A stretch of DNA of 64,000 bases from Brevibacillus choshinensis (GCF_016811915.1 NZ_CP069127.1:2517001-2581000); one strand, 5' to 3'; positions 1-9,171 are shown, counted from the first letter of the stretch. Program-made: numbers and translations. The notes: generated from the letters alone by a model not told the origin.

Positions 1-528
1 TACGGAGTGCGCCCTGTCGTCGGTACGACTGGACTCACGCCTGAACAACTGCAGGAGATGACAGATAAGTATAAGGAAGCAGGTCTGGGGGCTATCATTG
101 CCCCGAACTTTGCAATTGGTGCGATTCTGTGTATGAAGTTTGCCGCCATGGCCGCGAAATACATGCCGCATGTGGAAATTATCGAGCTTCACCACGACCG
201 CAAGCTGGATGCACCGAGTGGGACGGCACTCAAGACTGCTGAGATGATTGCGGCTGTTCGTGAAGATCTGAAGCAAGGGCATCCAGATGAAAAAGAGACC
301 ATCCCAGGTGCGCGCGGAGCAGATTACGAAGGCTTCCGTATCCACAGTGTGCGACTCCCCGGAATGGTTGCCCACCAGGAGGTGCTCTTCGGAGCGGTGG
401 GGCAGACCCTGTCCATCCGCCATGATTCGATTAATCGGGAGTCTTTTATGCCTGGTGTCAATATGGCTGTAAAAGCAGTCGTGAACATGAGCAGCCTGAT
501 TTATGGGTTGGAGCATTTGATTGATTAA
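1..528 (+). CDS. dapB: 4-hydroxy-tetrahydrodipicolinate reductase, 3' part
   Basis: Reduces hydroxy-tetrahydrodipicolinate with NAD(P)H in the diaminopimelate/lysine pathway, which feeds peptidoglycan and spore dipicolinate. The frame is open from base 1, so the N-terminal Rossmann part lies outside the window; about 175 residues remain. The visible part holds the family signature [15 protein letters not shown], with the catalytic histidine pair and the substrate-binding SGT segment, and the normal C-terminus. It is the first gene of the conserved dapB-mgsA-bshB1-bshA block. Confidence 0.95.
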   Translation, partial: YGVRPVVGTTGLTPEQLQEMTDKYKEAGLGAIIAPNFAIGAILCMKFAAMAAKYMPHVEIIELHHDRKLDAPSGTALKTAEMIAAVREDLKQGHPDEKETIPGARGADYEGFRIHSVRLPGMVAHQEVLFGAVGQTLSIRHDSINRESFMPGVNMAVKAVVNMSSLIYGLEHLID

Positions 529-578
529 ACGATCGTTTAACATTGAGGTATCCGATTGAACATAAGGGAGAGGTTTGC

Positions 579-989
579 GTGAAAATTGCTTTAATCGCTC
601 ACGATCGGAAAAAAGAAGAGATTGTCCAGCTGGCGATGGCATATGAAACGATCTTGTCAGAGCATGTCCTTTTTGCCACAGGTACGACAGGACTTCGAAT
701 CATGGAAGCGACTTCGCTGACCGTCAGTCGAGTTCTTTCTGGACCACTCGGCGGAGATCAGCAGATCGGTGCGATGATTGCCCGCAATGAAATGGATTTG
801 ATCATCTTCTTGCGCGATCCATTGACATCACAGCCGCATGAGCCAGACATTACAGCGCTGCTTCGCCTGTGCGATGTCCACAAAATTCCGTTTGCAACCA
901 ATCTCGGTACCGCAGAGATTCTGTTGAAGGCGCTAGAACGTGGAGAGCTCGATTGGCGCGATGTGGTACATAAGGAGAATGAGCAATGA
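579..989 (+). CDS. mgsA: Methylglyoxal synthase
   Basis: Converts dihydroxyacetone phosphate to methylglyoxal, a phosphate-releasing bypass of lower glycolysis. The 136-residue product has the usual family length. It starts [12 protein letters not shown] and carries the phosphate-binding GTTG and the catalytic [10 protein letters not shown] segment. The GTG at 579 is chosen because AAGGGAGAGG lies just upstream and homology begins there; the frame is open 12 codons further back. The stop overlaps the bshB1 start by four bases (ATGA), so the two are probably translationally coupled. Confidence 0.95.
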   Translation: MKIALIAHDRKKEEIVQLAMAYETILSEHVLFATGTTGLRIMEATSLTVSRVLSGPLGGDQQIGAMIARNEMDLIIFLRDPLTSQPHEPDITALLRLCDVHKIPFATNLGTAEILLKALERGELDWRDVVHKENEQ

Positions 990-1681
990 GTTCACTCGAT
1001 ATTTTGGCGATCGGCGCGCACCCGGATGATGTGGAAATTGGTGCGGCCGGCAGCCTGATTTTGGCAGCCAAACAGGGAAAACGCGTAGGGATTTTGGATC
1101 TGACCTACGCGGAGCTGTCATCGAATGGGAATGTAGAGCGTCGCCAGAGTGAAGCAGCGGCAGCAGACAAAGTGATGGGCGTTGCCGAGCGTTTCAATTT
1201 TGGCCTGCCAGATCGAGGATTGGAGGCAGTCAAGGAAGAGGCGATCAGCCGGATCGTAGACCTCATTCGACGGACCCGTCCGCAAATCGTTTTGGCGCCT
1301 TACTATCAAGATCGCCATCCTGACCATGAAAGTGTCAGCCGTATTGTCCGCGAAGCAATCTTTTCTTCCGGAATTCGCAAGTATCAGCCAGATGAGGCAC
1401 ACCCAGCTTTCCGCCCTAGTCGATTTCTTTCCTACTTTATTAATACGACGGTAACACCGCAGGTCGTTGTCGACATCACCTCCGTTTTTCAGGAAAAAAT
1501 GGAGGCCCTGCGGTGTTATCGGAGCCAGTTTGAAATGGAAGAAGGCAATGTCTCCACACCGCTTACTAACGGGTATCTGGATAGTGTCGAATACCGCGAA
1601 CGTCTATTTGGCCAGCAAGCTGGCGTCACCTATGCAGAAGGTTTTATGAGTGCCACGCCTTATGTATTGGCCAACCTGTAA
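986..1681 (+). CDS. bshB1: Bacillithiol biosynthesis deacetylase BshB1
   Basis: Zinc-dependent PIG-L/LmbE-family deacetylase that removes acetyl from GlcNAc-malate, the second step of bacillithiol synthesis. The metal site is visible as AHPDDVEIG near residue 11 and HPDHES further on. The length, 231 residues, is typical. It overlaps mgsA by 4 bp, has AAGGAG ten bases upstream of its ATG, and is followed directly by bshA, the enzyme of the preceding step. This pairing makes BshB1 a better call than a generic LmbE deacetylase. Confidence 0.93.
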   Translation: MSSLDILAIGAHPDDVEIGAAGSLILAAKQGKRVGILDLTYAELSSNGNVERRQSEAAAADKVMGVAERFNFGLPDRGLEAVKEEAISRIVDLIRRTRPQIVLAPYYQDRHPDHESVSRIVREAIFSSGIRKYQPDEAHPAFRPSRFLSYFINTTVTPQVVVDITSVFQEKMEALRCYRSQFEMEEGNVSTPLTNGYLDSVEYRERLFGQQAGVTYAEGFMSATPYVLANL

Positions 1682-1701
1682 GAAGGAGTGAGCACCCTGA
1701 A

Positions 1702-2817
1702 ATGAATATCGGGATCACTTGTTATCCGTCATTAGGCGGATCAGGCGTCGTTGCCACGGAATTAGGCAAATTGCTGGCGGAGAGAGGCCACCAGGTGCAT
1801 TTTATCACCTCGGGAATGCCGTTTCGCCTGGGCGCTTTTCATCCAAATATCTTTTACCATGAAGTAGAAGTAAACCACTACGATGTCTTTAAATACGCGC
1901 CGTACGACCTGACACTGGCCAATCGCATGGCGCAGGTCGCGCAAAACGAAAAGCTGGATCTTTTGCACGTCCATTATGCGGTGCCCCATGCTCTGTGCGC
2001 CTTTCTGGCGAAGCAGATGGTGGGCGATCACCTCAAGATCATGACGACCCTGCACGGGACAGACATCACCGTGCTAGGCTACGACTCCAATCTCAGTGAT
2101 ATGATCCGGTTTGGGATTGAGCGAAGCGATCTTGTGACGGCAGTTTCCAAGGATCTGATCCGCCAAACCAACGAATTGCTCCATGTCGAAAAGGAAATTG
2201 TACCGGTGTACAATTTTGTGGATAAAAGACGTTATTATCCGAAAGATGTCCGTGAGCTGAAGAAAAAGTTCGCCCCGAAAGGCGAGAAGATTCTCATGCA
2301 CATTTCCAACTTTCGCCCTGTAAAGCGGGTGCCGGATGTGATCGAGATCTTTGCCAAGGTACGGGAGGAGATGCCTTCCCGCCTCATTTTAATCGGCGAA
2401 GGGCCGGAGATGGGTCTGGTCCGCAAGATGATCGCCGAGAAGGACCTGACAGGGGATGTCTGTTTCTTAGGCAAGCAAGAGGATGTAGCAGAAGTGCTGT
2501 CACTGGCAGATGTCATGCTCTTGCCATCCGAAAAGGAAAGCTTTGGTCTGGTTGCGCTGGAAGCGATGGCTTGCGGTGTCCCTGTCGTTGCTTCCACGGC
2601 GGGTGGAATACCGGAAGTCGTCCTGGACGGAGTGACGGGCTACCTGCGACCGATCGGAGATGTCGAGGGGATGGCCAAGGAAACCATTCGACTCCTGCGC
2701 GACCAAGAGCTGTACGACAACTTTTCGCGAAACAGCATCCAACGCTCCTGTGAAACGTTTTGTCATGAAACAATCGCATCTCAATACGAAGCACTCTATG
2801 CAAAAATCCTCGGTTAG
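1702..2817 (+). CDS. bshA: N-acetyl-alpha-D-glucosaminyl L-malate synthase
   Basis: GT4 (GT-B fold) glycosyltransferase that joins GlcNAc from UDP-GlcNAc to L-malate, the first step of bacillithiol synthesis. It opens with CYPSLGGSGVVATELGKLL, typical of BshA, and has the GT4 donor-site signature PSEKESFGLVALEAMACG near residue 275. The length, 371 residues, is normal. It lies 20 bp after bshB1 with AAGGAGTGA upstream. The two Bsh genes together show that the host uses bacillithiol as a low-molecular-weight thiol. Confidence 0.95.
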   Translation: MNIGITCYPSLGGSGVVATELGKLLAERGHQVHFITSGMPFRLGAFHPNIFYHEVEVNHYDVFKYAPYDLTLANRMAQVAQNEKLDLLHVHYAVPHALCAFLAKQMVGDHLKIMTTLHGTDITVLGYDSNLSDMIRFGIERSDLVTAVSKDLIRQTNELLHVEKEIVPVYNFVDKRRYYPKDVRELKKKFAPKGEKILMHISNFRPVKRVPDVIEIFAKVREEMPSRLILIGEGPEMGLVRKMIAEKDLTGDVCFLGKQEDVAEVLSLADVMLLPSEKESFGLVALEAMACGVPVVASTAGGIPEVVLDGVTGYLRPIGDVEGMAKETIRLLRDQELYDNFSRNSIQRSCETFCHETIASQYEALYAKILG

Positions 2818-2839
2818 CGGTGCACACTGCTTTTCGTCA

Positions 2840-2892
2840 TCTGATGGATTTTTGAAATGAAAATAAACAACCCATACAAAAATTTCATCAGA
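2840..2892 (+). repeat. Inverted repeat upstream of cca
   Basis: TCTGATG at 2840-2846 pairs with CATCAGA at 2886-2892, and TTTTTG at 2849-2854 pairs with CAAAAA at 2877-2882, with a small internal loop. No T-run follows, so it is not a standard terminator. It lies between bshA and cca and ends about 35 bases before the cca ribosome site. It may act as a processing or attenuation hairpin; the function is unknown. Confidence 0.4.
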
Positions 2893-2938
2893 AATTCCTC
2901 CTTTTGTAGGCGGACGGACGGAAATGGAGGGAGAGAAC

Positions 2939-4162
2939 ATGAGAAAAGAACTGGCGGTCACGATACTGCAAACACTGGAGGCACATGGCTTTGAAGCCTA
3001 TTTCGTGGGTGGCTGCGTCCGCGATTGGCTGCTCGGAAGACCCGTGCACGATATAGATATATGTACGAATGCCCATCCTGGCGACGTGATTCGTCTCTTT
3101 CCCGACCATGTTCCGACTGGACTCAAGCACGGGACGGTTTCTGTGAAAATGAACGGACATTTTTTTGAGGTGACGACGTACCGGACAGAAGGAAAGTATG
3201 AGGATTATCGCCGTCCGAGCGATGTGCAGTTTGTCGATGAGCTCAATCTGGACCTTCAGCGGCGAGACTTTACGATGAATGCCATGGCTATGGATCTCAA
3301 GAATGAACTGCAGGATCCATTCAATGGGCGAGAAGATTTGGCGCAGCAACTCGTCCGGGCGGTAGGGATACCCGAAGAAAGATTTCAAGAGGATGCCCTT
3401 CGATTGCTGCGAGCTGTCCGATTTGCCGCGCAGCTCGGATTTGCGATCGAGACGAAGACACTCGCAGCGATGAAAGCGACCGCTCCCTATTTGTCGCATA
3501 TTGCCGTGGAGAGGGTAAGGGAAGAGCTGAATAAAATGCTGGATAGCGCATCGCCGCAGCAGGGCTGTGAGTTGTTGACAAAGACAAAGCTATTTACGCA
3601 TGCGCCACTGTTGGAACGGCTGTTCGAACGGGCAAGCAAGCAGGCGTGGAGGCTCGTCCATCTCAACCAGGTGACGCAGAAATGGTCCTTGCTGCTGTAT
3701 GCAGCTGAGCTTGGCGAGGAAGCCTCTCGCAAGGTTTGCCAACAGGTACGGATGTCCAAGCGCGAGACGGAAGAAATATCGACATTTGTACGCCTGCTGC
3801 ATAGCATCAAACCGCAGTGGGATTCCCCAAGCGAACTGATTTGGGGGCCGATTTTGCTCGATGTGGGATGGGAGACGAGCTGCGAGCTGGCTCGCATCCT
3901 AAAGGCCATCTGGTGGAAGGACCAGAGAGAAACCTTCATGGAGAAGGTCCAAGAGGCTTTCGAGAAAATGCCGGTGAAAACAGTGAAAGAGCTTGCTGTG
4001 ACCGGACTTGATTTGCAGGTGGCATTGCAAAAAAAGCCGGGAGAATGGATATGGCGTGTTCTCAATCACTTGTTGACCCAAACAGCCTTGCATGGTTTGC
4101 CGAACACTCAGGAAGCCTTGATCGAGGCTGCGAAGAAAGAGGTTGCACGGAATGAATATTAA
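2939..4162 (+). CDS. cca: CCA-adding tRNA nucleotidyltransferase
   Basis: Adds or repairs the 3' CCA of tRNAs without a template. The class II polymerase-beta fold is visible: GGCVRDWLLGR near residue 24, then DIDICT with the catalytic acidic pair, and RRDFTMNAMA. The 407-residue length fits Bacillus-type CCA enzymes. The ATG at 2939 is chosen because GGAGGGAG lies directly upstream; the ATG five codons earlier overlaps that site. The 3' end overlaps birA by 11 bp. Confidence 0.94.
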   Translation: MRKELAVTILQTLEAHGFEAYFVGGCVRDWLLGRPVHDIDICTNAHPGDVIRLFPDHVPTGLKHGTVSVKMNGHFFEVTTYRTEGKYEDYRRPSDVQFVDELNLDLQRRDFTMNAMAMDLKNELQDPFNGREDLAQQLVRAVGIPEERFQEDALRLLRAVRFAAQLGFAIETKTLAAMKATAPYLSHIAVERVREELNKMLDSASPQQGCELLTKTKLFTHAPLLERLFERASKQAWRLVHLNQVTQKWSLLLYAAELGEEASRKVCQQVRMSKRETEEISTFVRLLHSIKPQWDSPSELIWGPILLDVGWETSCELARILKAIWWKDQRETFMEKVQEAFEKMPVKTVKELAVTGLDLQVALQKKPGEWIWRVLNHLLTQTALHGLPNTQEALIEAAKKEVARNEY

Positions 4163-5135
4163 GCAGGTCATCCTACAGGCGTTTCACGATCATCCGGGAG
4201 AATTCATTTCCGGTGAAGAATTGAGCCAGACCTGCGGCTGCTCGCGGACAGCCGTATGGAAGCATATTGAGGAGCTGCGCAAAGACGGCTATGAGTTTGA
4301 AGCAGTGCGCAAATCGGGCTATCGACTGCTGGTTGCTCCGGATCGCTTGTCTGCTGCAGAAATAACTGCCGGTTTGCAAACAAAACGAATCGGCCAGCAT
4401 GTCTTGGCACATGATGAGGTGATCTCCACCCAACCCCTCGCCCATGAAGCGGCTGCACGAGGAGCAGAAGAAGGGACCCTGGTGTTGGCGGAGCAGCAGA
4501 CTGGCGGAAAGGGGCGTCTGGGCCGTCAGTGGCATTCGCCGAAAGGGACAGGTATCTGGATGAGCTTGATCGTACGCCCAGCCATTCCTTTGCCCAAGAC
4601 GCCTCAGATGACTCTCTTGACAGCAGTCAGTGTGGCACGGACAATCAGGGAAGAAACGGGGCTGCCTGTTAAAATCAAATGGCCCAACGATATTTTTATT
4701 GGCGATAAGAAAGTGTGCGGGATTCTGACGGAATTGAATGCTGAATCAGACCGAGTCAACTATTTGGTCATTGGAATCGGCCTGAATGCAAACAGTGTGG
4801 AGGGTGACTTCCCCCAAGAGCTGGCTGAGATCGCGACATCGCTGCGGATTGAGGCTGGCGAACCTGTGAAACGAGTGCGCTTCATTCAGCAATTTTGCCG
4901 TCATTTTGAGGAAGAGTACGATTATTTCCTGCAGCACGGATTTGAACGGATCAAAGCAGAGTGGGAAGCCCATTCGTACACAATCGGGCGGTGGGTGAAC
5001 GTCCAGACGATCTCCCAGAAGCTCGAAGGACGAGCCGTTGCGCTGGATGATGAAGGTGTATTACTGGTGGAAGATCAGTATGGCGCTATTCATAAAGTGT
5101 ATTCAGCCGACGTCAATTATCGTGCAAATCCGTAA
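4152..5135 (+). CDS. birA: Biotin-[acetyl-CoA carboxylase] ligase / biotin operon repressor
   Basis: Bifunctional BirA that activates biotin and attaches it to acetyl-CoA carboxylase, and represses biotin genes as a dimer. The N-terminal winged helix (about residues 1-60) contains CGCSRTAVWKHIEELRKDGY. The ligase core has the GRLGRQWHSPKGTGIW biotinyl-AMP loop near residue 120 and KWPNDI. With the DNA-binding domain present it is class II. The ATG at 4152 lies inside the end of cca; a TTG nine bases upstream is less likely. About 327 residues. Confidence 0.94.
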   Translation: MNIKQVILQAFHDHPGEFISGEELSQTCGCSRTAVWKHIEELRKDGYEFEAVRKSGYRLLVAPDRLSAAEITAGLQTKRIGQHVLAHDEVISTQPLAHEAAARGAEEGTLVLAEQQTGGKGRLGRQWHSPKGTGIWMSLIVRPAIPLPKTPQMTLLTAVSVARTIREETGLPVKIKWPNDIFIGDKKVCGILTELNAESDRVNYLVIGIGLNANSVEGDFPQELAEIATSLRIEAGEPVKRVRFIQQFCRHFEEEYDYFLQHGFERIKAEWEAHSYTIGRWVNVQTISQKLEGRAVALDDEGVLLVEDQYGAIHKVYSADVNYRANP

Positions 5136-5141
5136 ATCTTC

Positions 5142-5150
5142 TGCTATACT
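5142..5150 (+). promoter_or_regulatory. Extended -10 promoter for the pan operon
   Basis: TGCTATACT at 5142-5150 is a TGn-extended -10 element. The -35 region 17 bp upstream is poor (GTGCAA), as is common with extended -10 promoters. It lies just after the birA stop, so a transcript starting near 5157 would carry a leader of about 240 nt before panB. Confidence 0.45.
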
Positions 5151-5156
5151 CCATAA

Positions 5157-5351
5157 AGTGGAGGCTGTATCACATCGTGAACGGTACTCCGGGAGTATTT
5201 TTTAGTCTTATTGCGAATAGCTAAATGAATCACGTATGGACAAGAATCTGCTCAGAGCCTGTGAGGACCGAGACAGAAGGATTCCGCATCGACGTATGAT
5301 GTCTCTTTGGCATGGACAACCTTCTCCCGCATCCCGGCGAGAAGGTTTTTT
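5157..5351 (+). ncRNA. Long structured leader of panBCD, candidate pan-type RNA element
   Basis: This 5' UTR lies between a candidate promoter and a strong terminator placed before panB. A hairpin can be drawn from GAATC pairing with GATTC and enclosing CCTGT/ACAG..GG with two unpaired As. A second hairpin is CATC/GATG near 5287-5300. Leaders upstream of panB in Bacillota are known to hold the pan RNA motif, a stem with conserved bulged As. The position fits that class, but the match was not tested against a covariance model. No T-box sequence was seen. Confidence 0.4.
5318..5351 (+). terminator. Intrinsic terminator in the panB leader
   Basis: AACCTTCTC at 5318-5326 pairs perfectly with GAGAAGGTT at 5339-5347 and is followed by a T-run. 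It ends 44 bases before the panB start and downstream of the candidate pan promoter, so it is placed to attenuate panBCD rather than only to end birA. Confidence 0.8.
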
Positions 5352-5395
5352 GATTCCATTTGCCCACAGGTTAGGTGCGTACAGAGGTGAAAAGA

Positions 5396-6256
5396 ATGGC
5401 AAATGGCAGACCGATTACCACATCCGACATTCGAAAAAAGAAAGAAGCGGGTATCCCCATTACGATGATGACCGCCTATGACTTCCCATCCGCCAAATTG
5501 GTGGAGGAAGCGGGAGTGGACATGATATTGGTAGGGGATTCGCTCGGGATGGTCGTCCTAGGGTATGACTCGACGATTCCCGTTACGATGGAGGATATGA
5601 TCCACCATACGAAAGCCGTTACCCGTGCGGCTAAAAAAGCGTTCGTCGTGACAGATTTGCCTTTTCTCAGCTATCACGGCACGCTGGAAGAAGCCATCAA
5701 AAATGCGGGGCGCCTGATGCAGGAAGGTTCTGCAAAGGCCGTCAAAATGGAAGGCGGAAAAGAACTGGCACCCCTCGTGACACGCTGTGTGCAAGCGGGA
5801 ATCCCGGTCGTCGGCCACATCGGCTTGACCCCGCAGTCTGTCCACCAGCTCGGCGGGTATAAAGTGCAAGGACGCGATCTGGCACAAGCGGAGCGACTGT
5901 TAGAGGATGCTTTGGCACTGCAGGAAGCAGGGGCATTTGCCATTGTCCTGGAATGCGTGCCACAGGAAGTCACGGGAATGATCGCGAAAAAACTGGAGAT
6001 CCCAGTCATTGGCATTGGCGCTGGGGTGACATGCGATGGACAAGTCCTCGTCTTCCATGATGTAGTGGGCTATGCTTCCCAAATTACACCGAAATTTGTA
6101 AAACGCTATACGGACATCGGAAGTGCGATCCGCGAGGCGGTAGCAGGTTATGTGAAAGATGTCGAGGAACGGCGCTTTCCGGCTCCGGAGCATGTGTTTC
6201 ACGCTTCGGAAGATACGATTAAACAGCTGTACGGCGAAGGAGTTGCCCACTCATGA
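5396..6256 (+). CDS. panB: 3-methyl-2-oxobutanoate hydroxymethyltransferase
   Basis: Transfers a hydroxymethyl group from methylene-tetrahydrofolate to alpha-ketoisovalerate to give ketopantoate, the first committed step of pantothenate and CoA synthesis. Family segments are clear: MTAYDFPSAKLVEEAG, VGDSLGMV and KMEGG. The ATG at 5396 has GAGGTG upstream; an in-frame GTG lies 21 bases earlier without a ribosome site. 286 residues. It overlaps panC by 4 bp (ATGA) in a panB-panC-panD operon. Confidence 0.96.
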   Translation: MANGRPITTSDIRKKKEAGIPITMMTAYDFPSAKLVEEAGVDMILVGDSLGMVVLGYDSTIPVTMEDMIHHTKAVTRAAKKAFVVTDLPFLSYHGTLEEAIKNAGRLMQEGSAKAVKMEGGKELAPLVTRCVQAGIPVVGHIGLTPQSVHQLGGYKVQGRDLAQAERLLEDALALQEAGAFAIVLECVPQEVTGMIAKKLEIPVIGIGAGVTCDGQVLVFHDVVGYASQITPKFVKRYTDIGSAIREAVAGYVKDVEERRFPAPEHVFHASEDTIKQLYGEGVAHS

Positions 6257-7113
6257 TCCAGACCTTAGAGCAAATTTCAACCATTGCAGAAATGCGCGTT
6301 CATATAAAAGAAGCAAGACGCCAGGGGAAAACCATTGGCATGGTGCCGACGATGGGGTACCTGCACGAGGGACATCTGAGCCTCGCGCGTGCAGCGAAAG
6401 AGAATTGCGATGTGGTTGTCATGAGCATTTTTGTCAATCCGCTGCAATTTGGTCCCAATGAAGACTTTGAGCGTTATCCGCGTGATATCGAGCGCGACCG
6501 AGAGCTGGCAAGATCGGCAGGTGTGGATTTCCTCTTTACTCCAGAAGTGAGTGAGATGTACCCAAAACCGATGCTAACCAACGTATCTGTTTCCCATGTA
6601 ACGGAGCTGCTCTGCGGGAAATCCCGCCCCGGTCATTTTGATGGCGTTGCGACAGTGGTGACAAAGCTTTTCCAGATTGTTCAACCGGATTACGCCTTTT
6701 TTGGACAGAAGGATGCTCAGCAGGTAGCAGTGGTATCGCAAATGGTCGCTGACTTGTCCATGCCTGTACAAATCGTCCCATGCCCGATCGTTCGGGAAGC
6801 GGATGGGCTTGCGATGAGCTCCCGGAATGTGTATTTGACTCCGGAAGAGCGCGAGGAGGCTCTCGTGCTGTCTCGAAGTTTGAAGCAAGCGGAGGCTTGG
6901 CTCTACGAAGGTGTGGCGCTGCGTGACATCCAGGAGCGCATGATCGCCATGATCTCGGAAATGCCGCTGGCGGCTATTGAATATGTCGAGGTGCTTCGAT
7001 ACCCTGACTTGGTCCCAGTCGAGCAGCCCACACCGGGAGAATCGATCATCGTGGCATTGGCGGTCCGTTTTGGAAAGACGCGCCTGATTGATAACTTGAT
7101 CACCAGCATCTGA
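6253..7113 (+). CDS. panC: Pantothenate synthetase
   Basis: ATP-dependent condensation of pantoate with beta-alanine to pantothenate. Class I nucleotidyltransferase motifs are seen: VPTMGYLHEGHLSL with the HxGH signature near residue 38, the FGQKDAQQ segment, and the KMSKS-like MSSRN near residue 191. The 286-residue length is normal. It is translationally coupled to panB by an ATGA overlap and followed by panD, which supplies its beta-alanine. Confidence 0.96.
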   Translation: MIQTLEQISTIAEMRVHIKEARRQGKTIGMVPTMGYLHEGHLSLARAAKENCDVVVMSIFVNPLQFGPNEDFERYPRDIERDRELARSAGVDFLFTPEVSEMYPKPMLTNVSVSHVTELLCGKSRPGHFDGVATVVTKLFQIVQPDYAFFGQKDAQQVAVVSQMVADLSMPVQIVPCPIVREADGLAMSSRNVYLTPEEREEALVLSRSLKQAEAWLYEGVALRDIQERMIAMISEMPLAAIEYVEVLRYPDLVPVEQPTPGESIIVALAVRFGKTRLIDNLITSI

Positions 7114-7142
7114 GATTTTGTGAGACTTGGGAGGAATGAGCT

Positions 7143-7526
7143 GTGCTGCGCACAATGATGAAGGCAAAGATCCACCGCGCTACCGTAACAGAAGCGAATT
7201 TGAATTACGTCGGCAGTATTACCATTGATAAAAACATCCTGGATGCGTTGGATATTTTGCCAAATGAGAAAGTGCAAATCGTCAACAACAACAATGGAGC
7301 CAGGCTGGAGACGTACGTCATCGAAGGTGCACCTGGCAGCGGGGTCATCTGCTTGAACGGGGCGGCTGCCCGTCTTGTGCAGGAAGGGGATATCGTGATC
7401 ATTATCGCCTATGCCATGATGACGGACGAAGAAGCTCGCACCTATAAACCCCGCGTGGCTATCATGGACGAAAAGAATCAAATCAAAGAAATGCTCGGGG
7501 AAGAAATTCACGCGACCATTCTATAA
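7143..7526 (+). CDS. panD: Aspartate 1-decarboxylase proenzyme
   Basis: Pyruvoyl enzyme that makes beta-alanine from aspartate for PanC. The self-cleavage site is seen as Gly24-Ser25 in NYVGSITID; Ser25 becomes the pyruvoyl group. The GTG at 7143 is chosen because GGGAGG lies eight bases upstream and because it puts the cleavage site at the usual position 24/25. 127 residues, with ordinary C-terminal CLNGAAARL and RVAIMDEKN segments. Third gene of the pan operon. Confidence 0.95.
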   Translation: MLRTMMKAKIHRATVTEANLNYVGSITIDKNILDALDILPNEKVQIVNNNNGARLETYVIEGAPGSGVICLNGAAARLVQEGDIVIIIAYAMMTDEEARTYKPRVAIMDEKNQIKEMLGEEIHATIL

Positions 7527-7546
7527 CCCGGCCGTTATCTGCATAG

Positions 7547-7599
7547 AGCCACCCGCCTTGTGAGACAATGAAAGTACTCACGCCTCATAGGGGGTGGCT
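7547..7599 (+). promoter_or_regulatory. Two-step hairpin covering the ribosome site of the TPR gene
   Basis: AGCCACCC at 7547-7554 pairs with GGGTGGCT at 7592-7599, and inside it GTGAG at 7560-7564 pairs with CTCAC at 7577-7581. The outer 3' arm overlaps the AGGGGG ribosome-binding stretch of the gene starting at 7605. It may limit translation of that gene or be a weak end signal for panD; only three Ts follow. Confidence 0.5.
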
Positions 7600-7604
7600 T
7601 TCGC

Positions 7605-9083
7605 GTGAAAATAGAAGATTGGTTCCAAACGCTGCGTTCAAAAGCGGAAACGATCGAAGAAAAATGGTCGGATGCGACAGAGCAGGAGAGGCTGCAGCTT
7701 GCCGATCAATTGTTCTATTTGCGTCAAGTTAGCGATACTGTCGTCGACCTCTGGCTGCAGTTTGAAGAACGACTGTCCATTGCCATTCGGCGGATCAAGC
7801 AAATGGAAGGTCAGCTTCCGGTGGATGACAAGCATACTCAGGTAGCCGTGACAAACGAAACTTCGGACAAGGACTCGTCGCAAAGCGAGGTGGCTTCAGC
7901 TCCACTCAAAAAAGGGAAAGAAAGCACAAGTGAGCTGAAAGAAGCCAATCCGTATGATCCCGTGTTCCGTCGAGGAGAGGGCTTTTATCATCTGCGCATG
8001 TTTCAAGATGCAAAAAAATGCTTTGAGGAACTGATGCAGCATGCCCCGGATTGGGAGAGCGGCCGATTGTACTACGCGTACAGCTTGTTGTTCTGCGAGG
8101 AGCAGGAGCATGCTTTTCGGGAATTTCGTCTATTAAGCCGTTCCGCGAGCTCTCCTACGGTCGTAGCGAGCAGTTTCAATGCGATCGGGTGCATACTGGC
8201 CGAAGAACAGCAGTGGCTCGAGGCGGCGCAAGCCTTCAAATCTTCACTCGAGATAAAGACGGATCAAGAAGAAGCTCGCTATAATCTGGCCTTGTGCTAC
8301 CTCAAGGACGGCGATGCCCAGGAAGCGCTGGATGAAATCGAGAAGTGCCTGCAAAAGGATGAGGATGACTGGGAATCCCAAATGCTATGGCTTCGGGCAG
8401 CGCAGCTGCTGCAGTCGATGGATGAGTCCGCTGAGCTTGCACCGCCTTCTCCCATACAATTGCCGACCCGAGACCTGGATACCGATACCTTGCAGGAAAT
8501 GGCAAGCTTGTACGAGTCGGTAGGCAATTATCATCGTGCCCAGATCTGCTACCACTTCTTGACGGAAAGGCTGCCCCGCGAAGGCTGGGCTTGGCATGGA
8601 CTCGCCTGGAACACGTGGTTGATCGCAGGGACGAAGCGCGCATTGACCTTGATGAAGAAGGCCATCAGCCTTGCCCCCGATCAGGATGATTTTACTTTTA
8701 GCTACGGCTGGATGCAGCTCTTTGACGGGAAGATCGATGAGGCGGTCCGAGCTTTCCGGCAAATGCTGGAGAAAAATAGAGAGAATCGCCTCGGCCAATC
8801 GGGGATGATCTCCGCCTATGAAAAGATGGGCGAGTATGCTGCGGCCAAACGCATGGCCAAAGAGTTCACGGAAGATCAGGAACCGTATGTCCGTTCGCTT
8901 GGCTATTTTCATTTGGGGCGTCTGGCTGTAGTCGAGGAAAACTGGCGAATGGCGGAGCAGTACTTTCAACGTACTCTGCCGCACATCAGCCAGCTCCGGG
9001 AAGTGCCGATCTATATGCAGCTGTGCGCAAGCAAACTAGGGGAACAGACTTCTGTGAAAGAACTGCTTCAGCCCGAACTGTGA
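7605..9083 (+). CDS. Tetratricopeptide-repeat protein of unknown role
   Basis: A 492-residue soluble protein without signal peptide or membrane segment. Residues 1-70 look helical. A polar linker (about 75-115) is followed by several TPR-like helix pairs with the usual spacing, such as ARYNLALCYLKDGDAQEAL near residue 225 and later units NYHRAQICYHFL and GYFHLGRLAVVEENWRMAEQ. TPR proteins are binding scaffolds; no partner can be named. It lies between panD and dinG, where B. subtilis has no such gene. The GTG start is preceded by AGGGGG inside a hairpin. Confidence 0.75.
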   Translation: MKIEDWFQTLRSKAETIEEKWSDATEQERLQLADQLFYLRQVSDTVVDLWLQFEERLSIAIRRIKQMEGQLPVDDKHTQVAVTNETSDKDSSQSEVASAPLKKGKESTSELKEANPYDPVFRRGEGFYHLRMFQDAKKCFEELMQHAPDWESGRLYYAYSLLFCEEQEHAFREFRLLSRSASSPTVVASSFNAIGCILAEEQQWLEAAQAFKSSLEIKTDQEEARYNLALCYLKDGDAQEALDEIEKCLQKDEDDWESQMLWLRAAQLLQSMDESAELAPPSPIQLPTRDLDTDTLQEMASLYESVGNYHRAQICYHFLTERLPREGWAWHGLAWNTWLIAGTKRALTLMKKAISLAPDQDDFTFSYGWMQLFDGKIDEAVRAFRQMLEKNRENRLGQSGMISAYEKMGEYAAAKRMAKEFTEDQEPYVRSLGYFHLGRLAVVEENWRMAEQYFQRTLPHISQLREVPIYMQLCASKLGEQTSVKELLQPEL

Positions 9084-9171
9084 TGAAAAAGCAGGAAAAA
9101 CCCTCGCCGTTGCCGAAGTGTGAGGGGGGAGCGGATGCAAGGATCCGCCCAGGTTACGAGGTGACAAACGT

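Noticed and set aside
5157..5351. T-box or biotin-type control of the pan leader
   Set aside because: No T-box consensus of the GGGTGGNACCGCG type and no BirA-operator-like dyad were seen.
9105..9150. Short stems (CCCTC/GAGGG and GCGGAT/ATCCGC) between the TPR gene and dinG
   Set aside because: No T-run follows and the stems are too weak to call a terminator.
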